Below, piece after piece: positions 45,043 through 52,799 of a stretch of 64,000 nt of DNA. The stretch's first letter is position 1. Every line of letters starts with the position of its first letter. This stretch comes from Paenibacillus sp. ACRRY (lineage in GTDB: Bacteria > Bacillota > Bacilli > Paenibacillales > Paenibacillaceae). Where the stretch lies: contig NZ_JAKRNM010000002.1 in the NCBI RefSeq assembly GCF_022346995.1, positions 310,001-374,000 of the forward strand. The letters run 5' to 3'. The position numbers and the translations under genes were made by a program. Under the pieces are notes generated by a model that ran no database searches, was not told the origin of the DNA, and saw nothing but the letters and a program-made list of their open reading frames with translations.

Positions 45043-45597
45043 ATGAAAACACTCGTGATCCTGGCACATCCGAATATTGACGTCTCAAGAGTTAATCGGC
45101 GCTGGAAAGAAGAGCTTGAGCAGTATGAGACGGATATCACCATCCATGAGATCTACCAAGCATATCCTGATTGGAATATCGATGTTTCGCGAGAGCAGAA
45201 GCTGCTCGAGGCATATGATCATATTATCCTGCAGTTTCCGCTATATTGGTACAGCTATCCGCCTTTGCTCAAAAAGTGGTTTGATGATGTTTTTACCTAC
45301 GGCTGGGCGTATGGATCATCAGGCAATAAACTTCGCGGGAAAAAGCTGAGCCTCGCCATGTCCATTGGAGATAAAAAAGAAAATTACACGCCGGAAGGTT
45401 CCGTCTCCTTTACTGTAGATGAAGTGATTGCACCTTTCAAAGCCAGTATCAAACATGTGGGCGCGATAGCTTTACCATACTTTGCAGTTTTCGGTGCATC
45501 ATTCCAGGCTACAGATGAAGAGATAAACCAAAGTGCTCAGGATTACATCCGGTATATCCGTAAGTATCAGAAGAATGCTGGATCCATCTCGGTTTGA
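45043..45597 (+). CDS. NAD(P)H quinone reductase, flavodoxin-like fold (YwrO/KefF type)
   Basis: The 184-residue protein has the flavodoxin-like fold of the DT-diaphorase family: TLVILAHPNIDVSRVN (FMN/FAD phosphate loop), IILQFPLYWYSYPPLLKKWFDDVFTYGWAYG (flavin ring site), and LAMSIGDKKENY. It should reduce quinones by two electrons and so prevent semiquinone toxicity. It is divergent from the HxlR regulator gene, the usual layout for a quinone-induced detoxification pair. RBS GAAAGGA before the ATG. Confidence 0.9.
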   Translation: MKTLVILAHPNIDVSRVNRRWKEELEQYETDITIHEIYQAYPDWNIDVSREQKLLEAYDHIILQFPLYWYSYPPLLKKWFDDVFTYGWAYGSSGNKLRGKKLSLAMSIGDKKENYTPEGSVSFTVDEVIAPFKASIKHVGAIALPYFAVFGASFQATDEEINQSAQDYIRYIRKYQKNAGSISV

Positions 45598-45648
45598 AGC
45601 GTTATGCGTTACGAATGACTATTGTCAAAAAAATAATCATGTCAAAAG

Positions 45649-45674
45649 CCTGCCTGGGTTAGGCGGGTTTTTGG
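45649..45674 (+). terminator. Terminator after quinone reductase gene
   Basis: Hairpin CCTGCCT-GGGTT-AGGCGGG followed by T5. Confidence 0.75.
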
Positions 45675-45854
45675 CAGGGTAGTACGGAACAGCTTATGTA
45701 CGCTCAGTTTTCCTTTCCTTTGCGATGCTTCCCCATTATCTATGGCATAACCAGACTCAGGGTCCTCACCAATGCCTTCCCGTTTCTTGGTTGTATAAGC
45801 AGGTGCAAGAAATATCCTCGCAGCAAGTCCGTGGAAGGTTTCTCCAAAAACATA

Positions 45855-45884
45855 TTGTAATTGATAATAATTATCAATTATACT
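45855..45884 (+). promoter_or_regulatory. Promoter of araC/binding-protein fusion gene
   Basis: TTGTAA (45855-45860) and TATACT (45879-45884) with an 18-bp spacer. The spacer is filled by a Fur box. Confidence 0.6.
45859..45879 (+). promoter_or_regulatory. Fur box, perfect palindrome
   Basis: A perfect 21-bp palindrome whose core TGATAATAATTATCA (45862-45876) is an exact 7-1-7 Fur site. It lies between the -35 and -10 of the promoter. Confidence 0.9.
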
Positions 45885-45907
45885 TCCGATAGACAGGAGG
45901 TACAACC

Positions 45908-47857
45908 ATGTTGAAAGAGGATCATTTACTACTATGGGATTATGCCAACATTCAACTGAAGGACATTCGTCATCATTTTTTGGGGGTAGGGGATGGGTTA
46001 ACTGCCTATCGGTTTCCTTCATCTGGCTATCTATATATTACTCGTGGCACCGCATCTTTTCGATTGAATGGCAAGGAGCATGAAGCAGACCGTTTTCATG
46101 TCATACACAGTGGAAAAGGAGGTTTGCTGGATATTTATTCGGTTAGAGAGGGACTGGAATACTATCTCGTTTTCTATAAGGCATCGCTCTCCATTAGGGC
46201 ATTACCGGGTGTACGGAGACGTTTTGAGACGTGCAGTCCATTCCACAAACCATATGATTTTGTGCCGCATGATCCGGTGGGATTGCTGCTGCTTCTGAAG
46301 GAAATGCGCCGTATGTGGCTGGAAGCCAGCGTGCTGGAGCGGATTCAGGTCAAATCGAAGCTATACCAATTTGTATATGAGATCGAGAAGCAATTACAGA
46401 TGAATGTTAAAACCAATGGCAAACCCGATCTGGCGGAACAAGCCATTTATTATATAAGGGAGTATTACCGGGAGCCTATTACATTGTCCTCCGTGGCCGA
46501 ACGTTTTAACTATAGTGCTGCTTATATGGCAAAACAGTTTAAAACCAAGACCGGAAGCAGTCTTATTGATTATGTTATTCAAACACGTATAGAGAAGGCG
46601 CAAGAGCTTTTGCTACATACCGAAGCCTCCTTGCAAGAAATTGCCGAGGGCGTGGGCTACAAGGATTTGTCTTATTTCATCCGCATGTTCAAGAAGGTAA
46701 CCGGATTAACTCCAGGCAATTACAGATCCATATCCCTGCAGGCGGGAAGCGCAGATCGTCCTATAACCAGGCTAAGATTGTCTAATGCACAAACGAGAGG
46801 ACAAGGGTATATTGGTGATGAGTATGATAATCATTATCAGTATAGAAGGGGCGATTTACCGATGTGCAGAAATACCAAAAGATCCATGGGGGCAGTGATG
46901 TTGTTGTGTTTGGCCATTTTAGTCAGCGCCTGCTCGCCTGCTGTGAGCAATACAAGCACAACTTCCGCATCATCCGTAGAGACACAAACGAGTCAGCAGG
47001 TGAGCACTGCGCCTTCAGAGAGGTTATATACGGACAATCAGGGACATGAGGTCAGCATACCAGAAAAGCCGCAACGCATCGTACTTCAAGGCAATTCCAT
47101 CGGAGATCTGCTTGCGCTGGGAGTTCAACCGGTAGGAATCGATCGCAGATTTATTGAAAATTCGGCATATGAGGATAAAGAAATTACGCCAGCAGAGGAT
47201 ATCGGTTTTCCCACCAGCTTTGAGAAAATTCTCTCACTGGAGCCGGACCTGACCATGCTGGGTTACGTTCTGGACAAGCAGTATGATGAGATCTCCAAAA
47301 TATCACCGACCGTTGTATTTGATCAGAATCTGCCATTAAACGAACGACTCACAGTCATCGGAGAGATTGTAGGTAAACAAGACGAAGCAAAGCAATTGTT
47401 AACGGACTATAACCTCAAGGCGGAGAAAATGTGGAGTGAGTTACGAAAGCAAGGGAAGATTGAGGAAGGCGAGACAGCTGTTGTCATGTTGTATTATTGG
47501 GACAGAACGATGTACCTGATGAAAACGGGCGGAGTGCCTGAGCTGTTGTATCAGCCGCAAGGCTATAAGATGTCTGATAAGGTGAAGGGAATTGAGCCTG
47601 CCGAAGGCTCGCCATTTATTGAAATTTCACCTGAGCTAATGCATGAGACACTTATCGGTGATCACCTGTTTGTGTTGTATCCTCAAAATGATGATGCAGA
47701 AGCATCCTTCAAGGAGCTGCTTGAAACGCCTCTGTGGAAGAAGCTGCCCGCTGTGCAAAGTGGCAAAGTCACTTTTATTGAATCCAAATGGAATTATGAA
47801 GATATGCTGACCAGTGATATGCTGCTCGATGAGTTTCCGAAGATGATCGCTGAATAA
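45908..47857 (+). CDS. AraC-family regulator fused to iron-siderophore binding lipoprotein (Btr-like)
   Basis: The 649-codon frame is uninterrupted. Residues 1-160 are an AraC-type sensor (LYITRGTASFRLNG), and 175-285 a double helix-turn-helix (ITLSSVAERFNYSAAYMAKQ, LQEIAEGVGYKDLSYFIRMF). Residues 290-318 are a linker. Residue 319 is a Met that begins a lipoprotein signal (basic NTKR, hydrophobic core, lipobox V-S-A-C with Cys342). Residues 370-649 are a FecB-type siderophore-binding domain. B. subtilis Btr has the same order but no signal. As one chain it would put the DNA-binding part inside and the binding domain outside. Alternatively an ATG at 46862, ten bases after AAGGGG and 23 bp after a second Fur box, starts a separate lipoprotein. 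RBS AGGAGG for the full frame. Confidence 0.88.
   Translation: MLKEDHLLLWDYANIQLKDIRHHFLGVGDGLTAYRFPSSGYLYITRGTASFRLNGKEHEADRFHVIHSGKGGLLDIYSVREGLEYYLVFYKASLSIRALPGVRRRFETCSPFHKPYDFVPHDPVGLLLLLKEMRRMWLEASVLERIQVKSKLYQFVYEIEKQLQMNVKTNGKPDLAEQAIYYIREYYREPITLSSVAERFNYSAAYMAKQFKTKTGSSLIDYVIQTRIEKAQELLLHTEASLQEIAEGVGYKDLSYFIRMFKKVTGLTPGNYRSISLQAGSADRPITRLRLSNAQTRGQGYIGDEYDNHYQYRRGDLPMCRNTKRSMGAVMLLCLAILVSACSPAVSNTSTTSASSVETQTSQQVSTAPSERLYTDNQGHEVSIPEKPQRIVLQGNSIGDLLALGVQPVGIDRRFIENSAYEDKEITPAEDIGFPTSFEKILSLEPDLTMLGYVLDKQYDEISKISPTVVFDQNLPLNERLTVIGEIVGKQDEAKQLLTDYNLKAEKMWSELRKQGKIEEGETAVVMLYYWDRTMYLMKTGGVPELLYQPQGYKMSDKVKGIEPAEGSPFIEISPELMHETLIGDHLFVLYPQNDDAEASFKELLETPLWKKLPAVQSGKVTFIESKWNYEDMLTSDMLLDEFPKMIAE
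46825..46839 (+). promoter_or_regulatory. Internal Fur box within the araC/binding-protein frame
   Basis: TGATAATCATTATCA is an exact 7-1-7 Fur site (7-bp arms around C46832). It lies inside the reading frame, 22 bp before the internal ATG that begins the lipoprotein signal. This implies an independent iron-regulated promoter for the binding protein, although no clear -35/-10 pair stands out. Confidence 0.75.
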
Positions 47858-47931
47858 GTGGCACATGAGAATCTTATAGATACGTAATGTATTCTACATT
47901 GATGCTCAATCACTGAATGCCAACAACGTTA

Positions 47932-47961
47932 AAAAGCCCGCATGCTTCGCGGGCTTTTGTT
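47932..47961. terminator. Bidirectional terminator
   Basis: Hairpin AAAAGCCCGC / GCGGGCTTTT between the convergent fusion and sulfurtransferase genes. Confidence 0.85.
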
Positions 47962-47968
47962 TTGTCTG

Positions 47969-48811
47969 CTATATTTTTTCTTCCCCAATCGCTACCGCAT
48001 TCTCCTCATAACTAATCCAGTCGCTCCAGCTACCAGCATACAGCTTCACGTTCGTATATCCGGCTTCCTCCAGCGCAATCACGTTCGGGCAGGCCGAGAC
48101 GCCGGAGCCGCAATATACGATAATGGGCTCGTCCTTCGCCAGCTTCCCGAAACGTTCCTCCAACGTACTCACGTCAGACCACCGACCTTCTGCACCAAGC
48201 ACGTCCTTCCAAAAATAATTCTGCGCGCCCGGAATATGTCCAGCCTTGGCGTCGATCGGTTCTTCCAGACCCGAATAGCGGCGGGCATCACGTGAATCAA
48301 TCAGCACGGCTGAGCTATTGGCCGAAGCTTGCTGAGCATCCTGCACGCTGGCGAGCATGTGTGGCTGCACATTTGCTTCGAACGTGGATGGAATCCGCAC
48401 GGGCACGTCGGTGGTTACCGGGAACTTGGCGTTCTGCCAAGCAGAGAAGCCCTCGTCCATCACGTACACCTGTTCATGGCCCAGATAACGAAGCAGCCAC
48501 CATAGTCGCGAAGCGTTCATACCACCTTGATCATCGTAAGCAACAATACGAGCATTTGAACCGATTCCCGCTTTCGAGAGACGCTTGGCCAGTTCTGCCG
48601 GGTCAGGGAGCGGGTGGCGTCCGCCATGAGCGGACACGGGAGAGGACAGATCCTGTTCGAGATTCAGATAAACGGCGCCTGGAATATGGCCAGCCTCATA
48701 AGCTTGTCTTCCTGCATCCGGTTGACCGAGCAGGAATCTGCAATCGGCTATGACCACATCGGGTTCGTACATTCTGGCGAGCAGCCAGCGCATGGATACA
48801 ATGTTTTTCAT
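47969..48811 (-). CDS. Thiosulfate/3-mercaptopyruvate sulfurtransferase (tandem rhodanese)
   Basis: The 280-residue protein has two rhodanese domains. The first is inactive (ADCRFLL, AYEAGHIPGAVYLNL). The second carries the active loop YCGSGVSACP with the persulfide Cys234, a CGSGVS-type loop that fits 3-mercaptopyruvate or thiosulfate sulfurtransferases. It transfers sulfane sulfur to cyanide or thiols. The ATG at 48811 is nine bases after AAGGCGG; a 21-residue N-terminal extension to 48874 is unlikely. It lies downstream of the DMT exporter gene on the same strand (86 bp). Confidence 0.9.
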   Translation of the reverse strand: MKNIVSMRWLLARMYEPDVVIADCRFLLGQPDAGRQAYEAGHIPGAVYLNLEQDLSSPVSAHGGRHPLPDPAELAKRLSKAGIGSNARIVAYDDQGGMNASRLWWLLRYLGHEQVYVMDEGFSAWQNAKFPVTTDVPVRIPSTFEANVQPHMLASVQDAQQASANSSAVLIDSRDARRYSGLEEPIDAKAGHIPGAQNYFWKDVLGAEGRWSDVSTLEERFGKLAKDEPIIVYCGSGVSACPNVIALEEAGYTNVKLYAGSWSDWISYEENAVAIGEEKI

Positions 48812-48897
48812 GAAAATACACCGCCTTATGAAGAGTATTGGATTCCGATTGAAATCTGTTATACCAGACTCCAATCGTTATTTTTGCTTCGGATAGA

Positions 48898-49842
48898 TTA
48901 CACCGCCGTAGGTTCGGCAGGTCCTTGGCCGCCCACAGGGGTGTCAGCTGGAATAGACACCGGTTTGGTTTTGCCATACCGAATGAAGATCCACACCCCG
49001 AAGATAATGACGACACCAGCAATCATCTGCATGGCACTGAGTGATTCACCAAGCAGCATCCAGGCCAGCAGTGAGGAGAATACGGGTTCACCAAGCACGC
49101 CCATGGATACCGTTGTGGCATTCATATACTGAAGCAGCCAGTTAAAGAGATAGTGTCCGAAGATCGTCGGCACGATGGCGAGCAGTAGGAAAATTCCCCA
49201 CTCCGAAGCGGCATAACCCCCGAACGGATGCCCCATGGCCAAATTATATACTGCCAGCGTACAGGCAGCGACGAAAAATACCCAGAAATTATAAGAGAAG
49301 GCACTGAGTCCGGAACGCAGAAATTGTCCAAGCAGCATATGGATGGCTACCGCAATGGTTCCCAGCAGAGACAACAGATCACCTTGCAGTGCCGTACCGG
49401 CTAACTGAAAATCTCCAGCTCCGATGGCGATGGACCCAAGCAGGGCGATGCCCATGCCGATAATCATCATACGGTTAATCTTGGCTTTGAACAGCCAAAC
49501 GGAACCGGCAAGAATCAATATGGGCTCAAGGGCGAGAATGACCGTGGAGCTGGCCACACTCGTAAGTCTGAGCGATCCCATCCACAGCAGGAAATGAAGT
49601 GCCAGCATCACACCCGATGCGAGCAGCAGCCCCCACTGCCTGAAGTTTAGGCGCATCATTTCATGCCGGTATTTCCAGACAAACGGAAGCATCAGCAGAT
49701 TGGTGAGAAACAGCCGATACATGGCGATAACAGCCACATCTGCACTGGACCAGCGCACGAAAATGGAAGAAAACGAGATGGCAATAATGCCGACAACGAA
49801 CAGAAGTTCAATGGATCTGCCGGCACGAAACAAGCTTGTCAT
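48898..49842 (-). CDS. EamA/DMT-family transporter
   Basis: The 314-residue protein has ten hydrophobic helices in two EamA repeats. The first repeat is SFSSIFVRWSSADVAVIAMYR with STVILALEPILILAGSVWLF. The second is MNATTVSMGVLGEPVFSSLLAW with LLGESLSAMQMIAGVVIIFGV. Members of this family export amino acids, nucleosides or other metabolites. Substrate unknown. The ATG has AGAAGGAG upstream. It may be co-transcribed with the sulfurtransferase gene, which would be compatible with export of a thiol or amino acid, but this is speculation. Confidence 0.88.
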   Translation of the reverse strand: MTSLFRAGRSIELLFVVGIIAISFSSIFVRWSSADVAVIAMYRLFLTNLLMLPFVWKYRHEMMRLNFRQWGLLLASGVMLALHFLLWMGSLRLTSVASSTVILALEPILILAGSVWLFKAKINRMMIIGMGIALLGSIAIGAGDFQLAGTALQGDLLSLLGTIAVAIHMLLGQFLRSGLSAFSYNFWVFFVAACTLAVYNLAMGHPFGGYAASEWGIFLLLAIVPTIFGHYLFNWLLQYMNATTVSMGVLGEPVFSSLLAWMLLGESLSAMQMIAGVVIIFGVWIFIRYGKTKPVSIPADTPVGGQGPAEPTAV

Positions 49843-50052
49843 GGATGTAGCTCCTTCTTGAAGTCAAATGGCGTAAATCAATTCATTATACAGGAGAACA
49901 CAGCTGTTCGAAAAGCGATGAAAGAAAAATAGATAAGCAGATTGTAACCGGGCTTGTAACTATTCTGTCATTCACCCATGCCGCTTTTCTATTAATCTTC
50001 TATATAGAGACATGAAACGATATAATATACCAATAATCGGGAAATTAAGGAA

Positions 50053-50967
50053 GTGGCATGGAAAGTGAGAGTTCAACAACAGACAGCAGGAGAAAACGGC
50101 GGGATTGCGAGCAGAACCAGCCGAACGAAGACACACAAACGAAGACGAATCCGGTACGGAAGATTGAGTGCAGCCTTGATGCTGATTGCACTGATCATTA
50201 CCGGTTTAACATATGCATTCATTGGAATGACCCACTGGATTAAGGGCTATGTAGCCCCGCCCCCGGTAGCTGCTATTGAACAGCCAACCAAGCTGGGCAT
50301 GATTGAAATGACTCCAGATGTGAAGGAAGAGCCTGCACGGTTTCAGGGACAGGTTCGCAAGCTGGCATACATAACGTTTGATGATGGACCGAGTGAGTAT
50401 ACGGAACAACTGCTGGATATTTTGAAAGAGCATGAGGCCAAGGCAACCTTTTTCATGATTGGACGTCAGTTGAATCAGCATAAGTCCGCGGTAGAGCGAC
50501 TGGTTCAAGAGGGCAGCTACCCGGGGCTCCACAGTATGACACATAACTATAACACCCTGTACAAAAGCGGAAGCTCCGCGAATTTTGTGAAAGAATTCAA
50601 GAAGGAACAGAAGATGGTGCAGGATCTGATTGGCTTTACGCCGCATCTGATTCGCGCTCCTTACGGCAGCAGTCCACAGATCGGTGAATCGTTCAGGGGC
50701 GACATAGCCGCAGCGGGATTCAAAATGTGGGATTGGACAACAGACTCTCTGGATTGGAATCTTCCGGGTCAGCCGGACAAAATCGTGGCGCGTGTCAGCA
50801 AGAGTGTCCACCGGGACAAGGAAGTGATCCTGATGCATGAGCGGGAGCAGACGGTGCAGGCTTTGCCGCGTATTCTGAAATTGCTAGAAGATCGGGGTTA
50901 TGAGTTCGAAGTCTATGACCCGAATGCACATTGGACTGCCAATTTTAGCGGAGATACCCGCTTGTAA
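50053..50967 (+). CDS. Membrane-anchored polysaccharide deacetylase (CE4, NodB domain)
   Basis: The 304-residue protein has a very basic N-terminus, one membrane helix (about 42-64) and an extracellular NodB domain. The motifs are TFDDGP (metal and base Asp residues), HSMTHNY (metal His residues), RAPYGSSP, WTTDSLDWN and a final LMHE. It should remove acetyl groups from GlcNAc or MurNAc in peptidoglycan, as PgdA/PdaA-type enzymes do, giving lysozyme resistance or spore-cortex modification. The start codon is uncertain: GTG at 50053 is used, with GTG at 50065 as an alternative; ribosome sites are poor for both. A TATAAT lies at 50021-50026. It is followed by the YkyA-type gene. Confidence 0.88.
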   Translation: MAWKVRVQQQTAGENGGIASRTSRTKTHKRRRIRYGRLSAALMLIALIITGLTYAFIGMTHWIKGYVAPPPVAAIEQPTKLGMIEMTPDVKEEPARFQGQVRKLAYITFDDGPSEYTEQLLDILKEHEAKATFFMIGRQLNQHKSAVERLVQEGSYPGLHSMTHNYNTLYKSGSSANFVKEFKKEQKMVQDLIGFTPHLIRAPYGSSPQIGESFRGDIAAAGFKMWDWTTDSLDWNLPGQPDKIVARVSKSVHRDKEVILMHEREQTVQALPRILKLLEDRGYEFEVYDPNAHWTANFSGDTRL

Positions 50968-51006
50968 TTAGAGACGATAATAGAAATGCAGAGAGGAGAC
51001 GACCGA

Positions 51007-51660
51007 GTGCGTACGTGGAAAAAATCAGCACTGGCTGCCGTCGGCCTAGCGTTGACGGTGCTCATCAGTGCCTGCGGCGAGCCGCAGGAGCCGGCTGCGA
51101 ACCAGGTGAACGAATTGATCCGGAATGACCAGGAGATGACTCAGAATCTGAAGGAACTTGCCCGTCATGAACGGGAGGAAATGGAATTGTACACGTCGAT
51201 TTTGAATAAGGGAAAAAACAAAAATAGTGACCTGGAGTCACTACTGGATCAGGCAGAAGATCATATAGCCGAGCGGAGAAAACTGCTGGAGCAGGCGGAA
51301 ACCTTGATGAATCAGACACGGGAGCAAACGCCCGCTGTGCGGGATTCCCTGGGACGTTTGTCTTTTGAAAAAGAAGAGACGCTAACCCAGGCTCAAACCG
51401 TTTTGGACCAGTATGAAGTAAGAGCGCGGACATTTGAGGAGTTTGTAACCTCGTATCAGCAAAGTCTGGATGCCGATGAACGGCTCTATTCCTTAATGAG
51501 AGGCAGCGTGGATCCGAATCTGGTGAAAATCAAGCGCGCCATCCGGGAACGCAACATCCAGTATGCGCAGCTCGCCGAGATCAGAAAGCAATTCAACAAG
51601 CAGACAAAAGCGTTTAACGGGGCCAATGCCAAGCTTGTTCAAATGGAACAAGCGAGTTAG
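51007..51660 (+). CDS. YkyA-family cell-wall-binding lipoprotein
   Basis: The 217-residue protein has a lipoprotein signal (lipobox I-S-A-C) and then a nearly all-helical, heptad-rich body (NELIRNDQEMTQNLKELARH, LLDQAEDHIAERRKLLEQAE, FEKEETLTQAQTVLDQYEVR) typical of the YkyA family described as putative cell-wall-binding lipoproteins. The GTG at 51007 is eight bases after GGAG; an ATG at 50986 would precede that site. It begins 39 bp after the deacetylase gene and is probably co-transcribed, consistent with a cell-envelope role. Exact function unknown. Confidence 0.85.
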   Translation: MRTWKKSALAAVGLALTVLISACGEPQEPAANQVNELIRNDQEMTQNLKELARHEREEMELYTSILNKGKNKNSDLESLLDQAEDHIAERRKLLEQAETLMNQTREQTPAVRDSLGRLSFEKEETLTQAQTVLDQYEVRARTFEEFVTSYQQSLDADERLYSLMRGSVDPNLVKIKRAIRERNIQYAQLAEIRKQFNKQTKAFNGANAKLVQMEQAS

Positions 51661-51791
51661 AGATGTGCTCTACTTCCGCTTCTTCTATTCATCTATCTGA
51701 TTGAGCCGGCGGTCAGCCGTGTAAGTACTAGTAAGCAACTTGAAGCAACATGGACAAGCATCATTGCGTATAAGCTAACGGAGGTGTTCAT

Positions 51792-52697
51792 ATGCGAAAT
51801 ACAATGAATATTAGTGCATCACTACTCGTTTTACTCATGGGATTCTCACTTGTGGCCTGTGGTAACAGCAGTCCTGCAGCACAGCCACCCACCAATAATA
51901 CAGGAGAACAGACACCTGCACCGGAACAGCAGCCGAATGACAGTGCGGTGATTGAAGCAGAAGGCATTTTGACTGGCTGGGCAGATCCTCACACGGTAGA
52001 GATCCGTGTCAAGGAGGTTCCGATGGCTTTCCAGGTTGAAGAGAATGTGCAGAAGTCCTTCGATGACATTGATGATGAAGATTCAGTACAATTCAAATAT
52101 GTAGAGAGAACGATTGAGACCGGCGACAATACAACCAAGCAGCTGGTACTTACGGAAATCGCGAAGATCGAAGCGGATGAACCGAACGGTTCCAGTGCAG
52201 GCGATAACGTGACATCGGATCGTTCCAAAACAACAGAGCTGGAAGTAACGGTGGAAGGCATGACGGAGAAACGTCCAGCTGAACTTGCACAAGGTGAGGG
52301 ATACTCGCTTTATGTGTTTGAACCCATGGCCTTTGATGCAGAGGACGACGAATTGACGATGAAGATTGATCCTGACTACAAAGTGGAGATCGAAAAGCTT
52401 CCTTCAGACTTCAATCTGGATGCGCTGAAGATGGATGCCAAGGAAGAGCTGAGTGAAACGGGAGAGGTCAAGGAACTGAGCAAGGAAGAGCTGAGTAAAG
52501 GCCCGATGAAGGATGCAAGACTGTATATGATGGCCCAAAACGATAAAAAGACCCAGTATTTCATTGTAAAAAAACTGGACGGAAATGGTTTTATTTTCCA
52601 GATTTATGCACCTGTGGGTGAACCATCTGAGGGATTCCTGCCGATGGCGTATGTATCCCTGAATTCCATTATGAATGAAGCAAACATGACAAAATAA
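51792..52697 (+). CDS. Uncharacterised lipoprotein
   Basis: The 301-residue protein has a lipoprotein signal (lipobox L-V-A-C), a Pro/Gln/Thr linker, an N-terminal beta domain (VIEAEGILTGWADPHTVEIRVKE, VQFKYVERTIETGD) resembling small OB-like lipoprotein modules, an acidic linker, and a C-terminal domain (ELAQGEGYSLYVFEPMAFDAEDD ... YFIVKKLDGNGFIFQIYAPVGEPSEGF). The family is not recognised. A strong GGAGGT site precedes the ATG and a terminator follows. It sits with two envelope genes, so a surface role is likely. Confidence 0.8.
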   Translation: MRNTMNISASLLVLLMGFSLVACGNSSPAAQPPTNNTGEQTPAPEQQPNDSAVIEAEGILTGWADPHTVEIRVKEVPMAFQVEENVQKSFDDIDDEDSVQFKYVERTIETGDNTTKQLVLTEIAKIEADEPNGSSAGDNVTSDRSKTTELEVTVEGMTEKRPAELAQGEGYSLYVFEPMAFDAEDDELTMKIDPDYKVEIEKLPSDFNLDALKMDAKEELSETGEVKELSKEELSKGPMKDARLYMMAQNDKKTQYFIVKKLDGNGFIFQIYAPVGEPSEGFLPMAYVSLNSIMNEANMTK

Positions 52698-52705
52698 CAT
52701 GAAAA

Positions 52706-52754
52706 GAGCCGGAAGGAACGATGCTTGGGCATGGGTTCCTCCCGGCTTTTTTTG
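52706..52754 (+). terminator. Terminator after unknown lipoprotein
   Basis: Imperfect stem AGCCGGAAGGAAC / GTTCCTCCCGGCT with G-T pairs and an inner ATGC/GCAT, followed by seven T. Confidence 0.8.
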
Positions 52755-52799
52755 CCGTCTCTATTCAGCTGTGCATAACCTACCGTCTTACCTGAGGTT

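Larger units (their letters stand above)
45598..45907. other. Intergenic region with terminator, promoter and Fur box
   Basis: This 310-bp region holds the terminator of the quinone reductase gene (near 45649) and the Fur-controlled promoter of the AraC/binding-protein gene (45855-45884). The 180 bp between them contain no gene that I can support. Confidence 0.6.
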
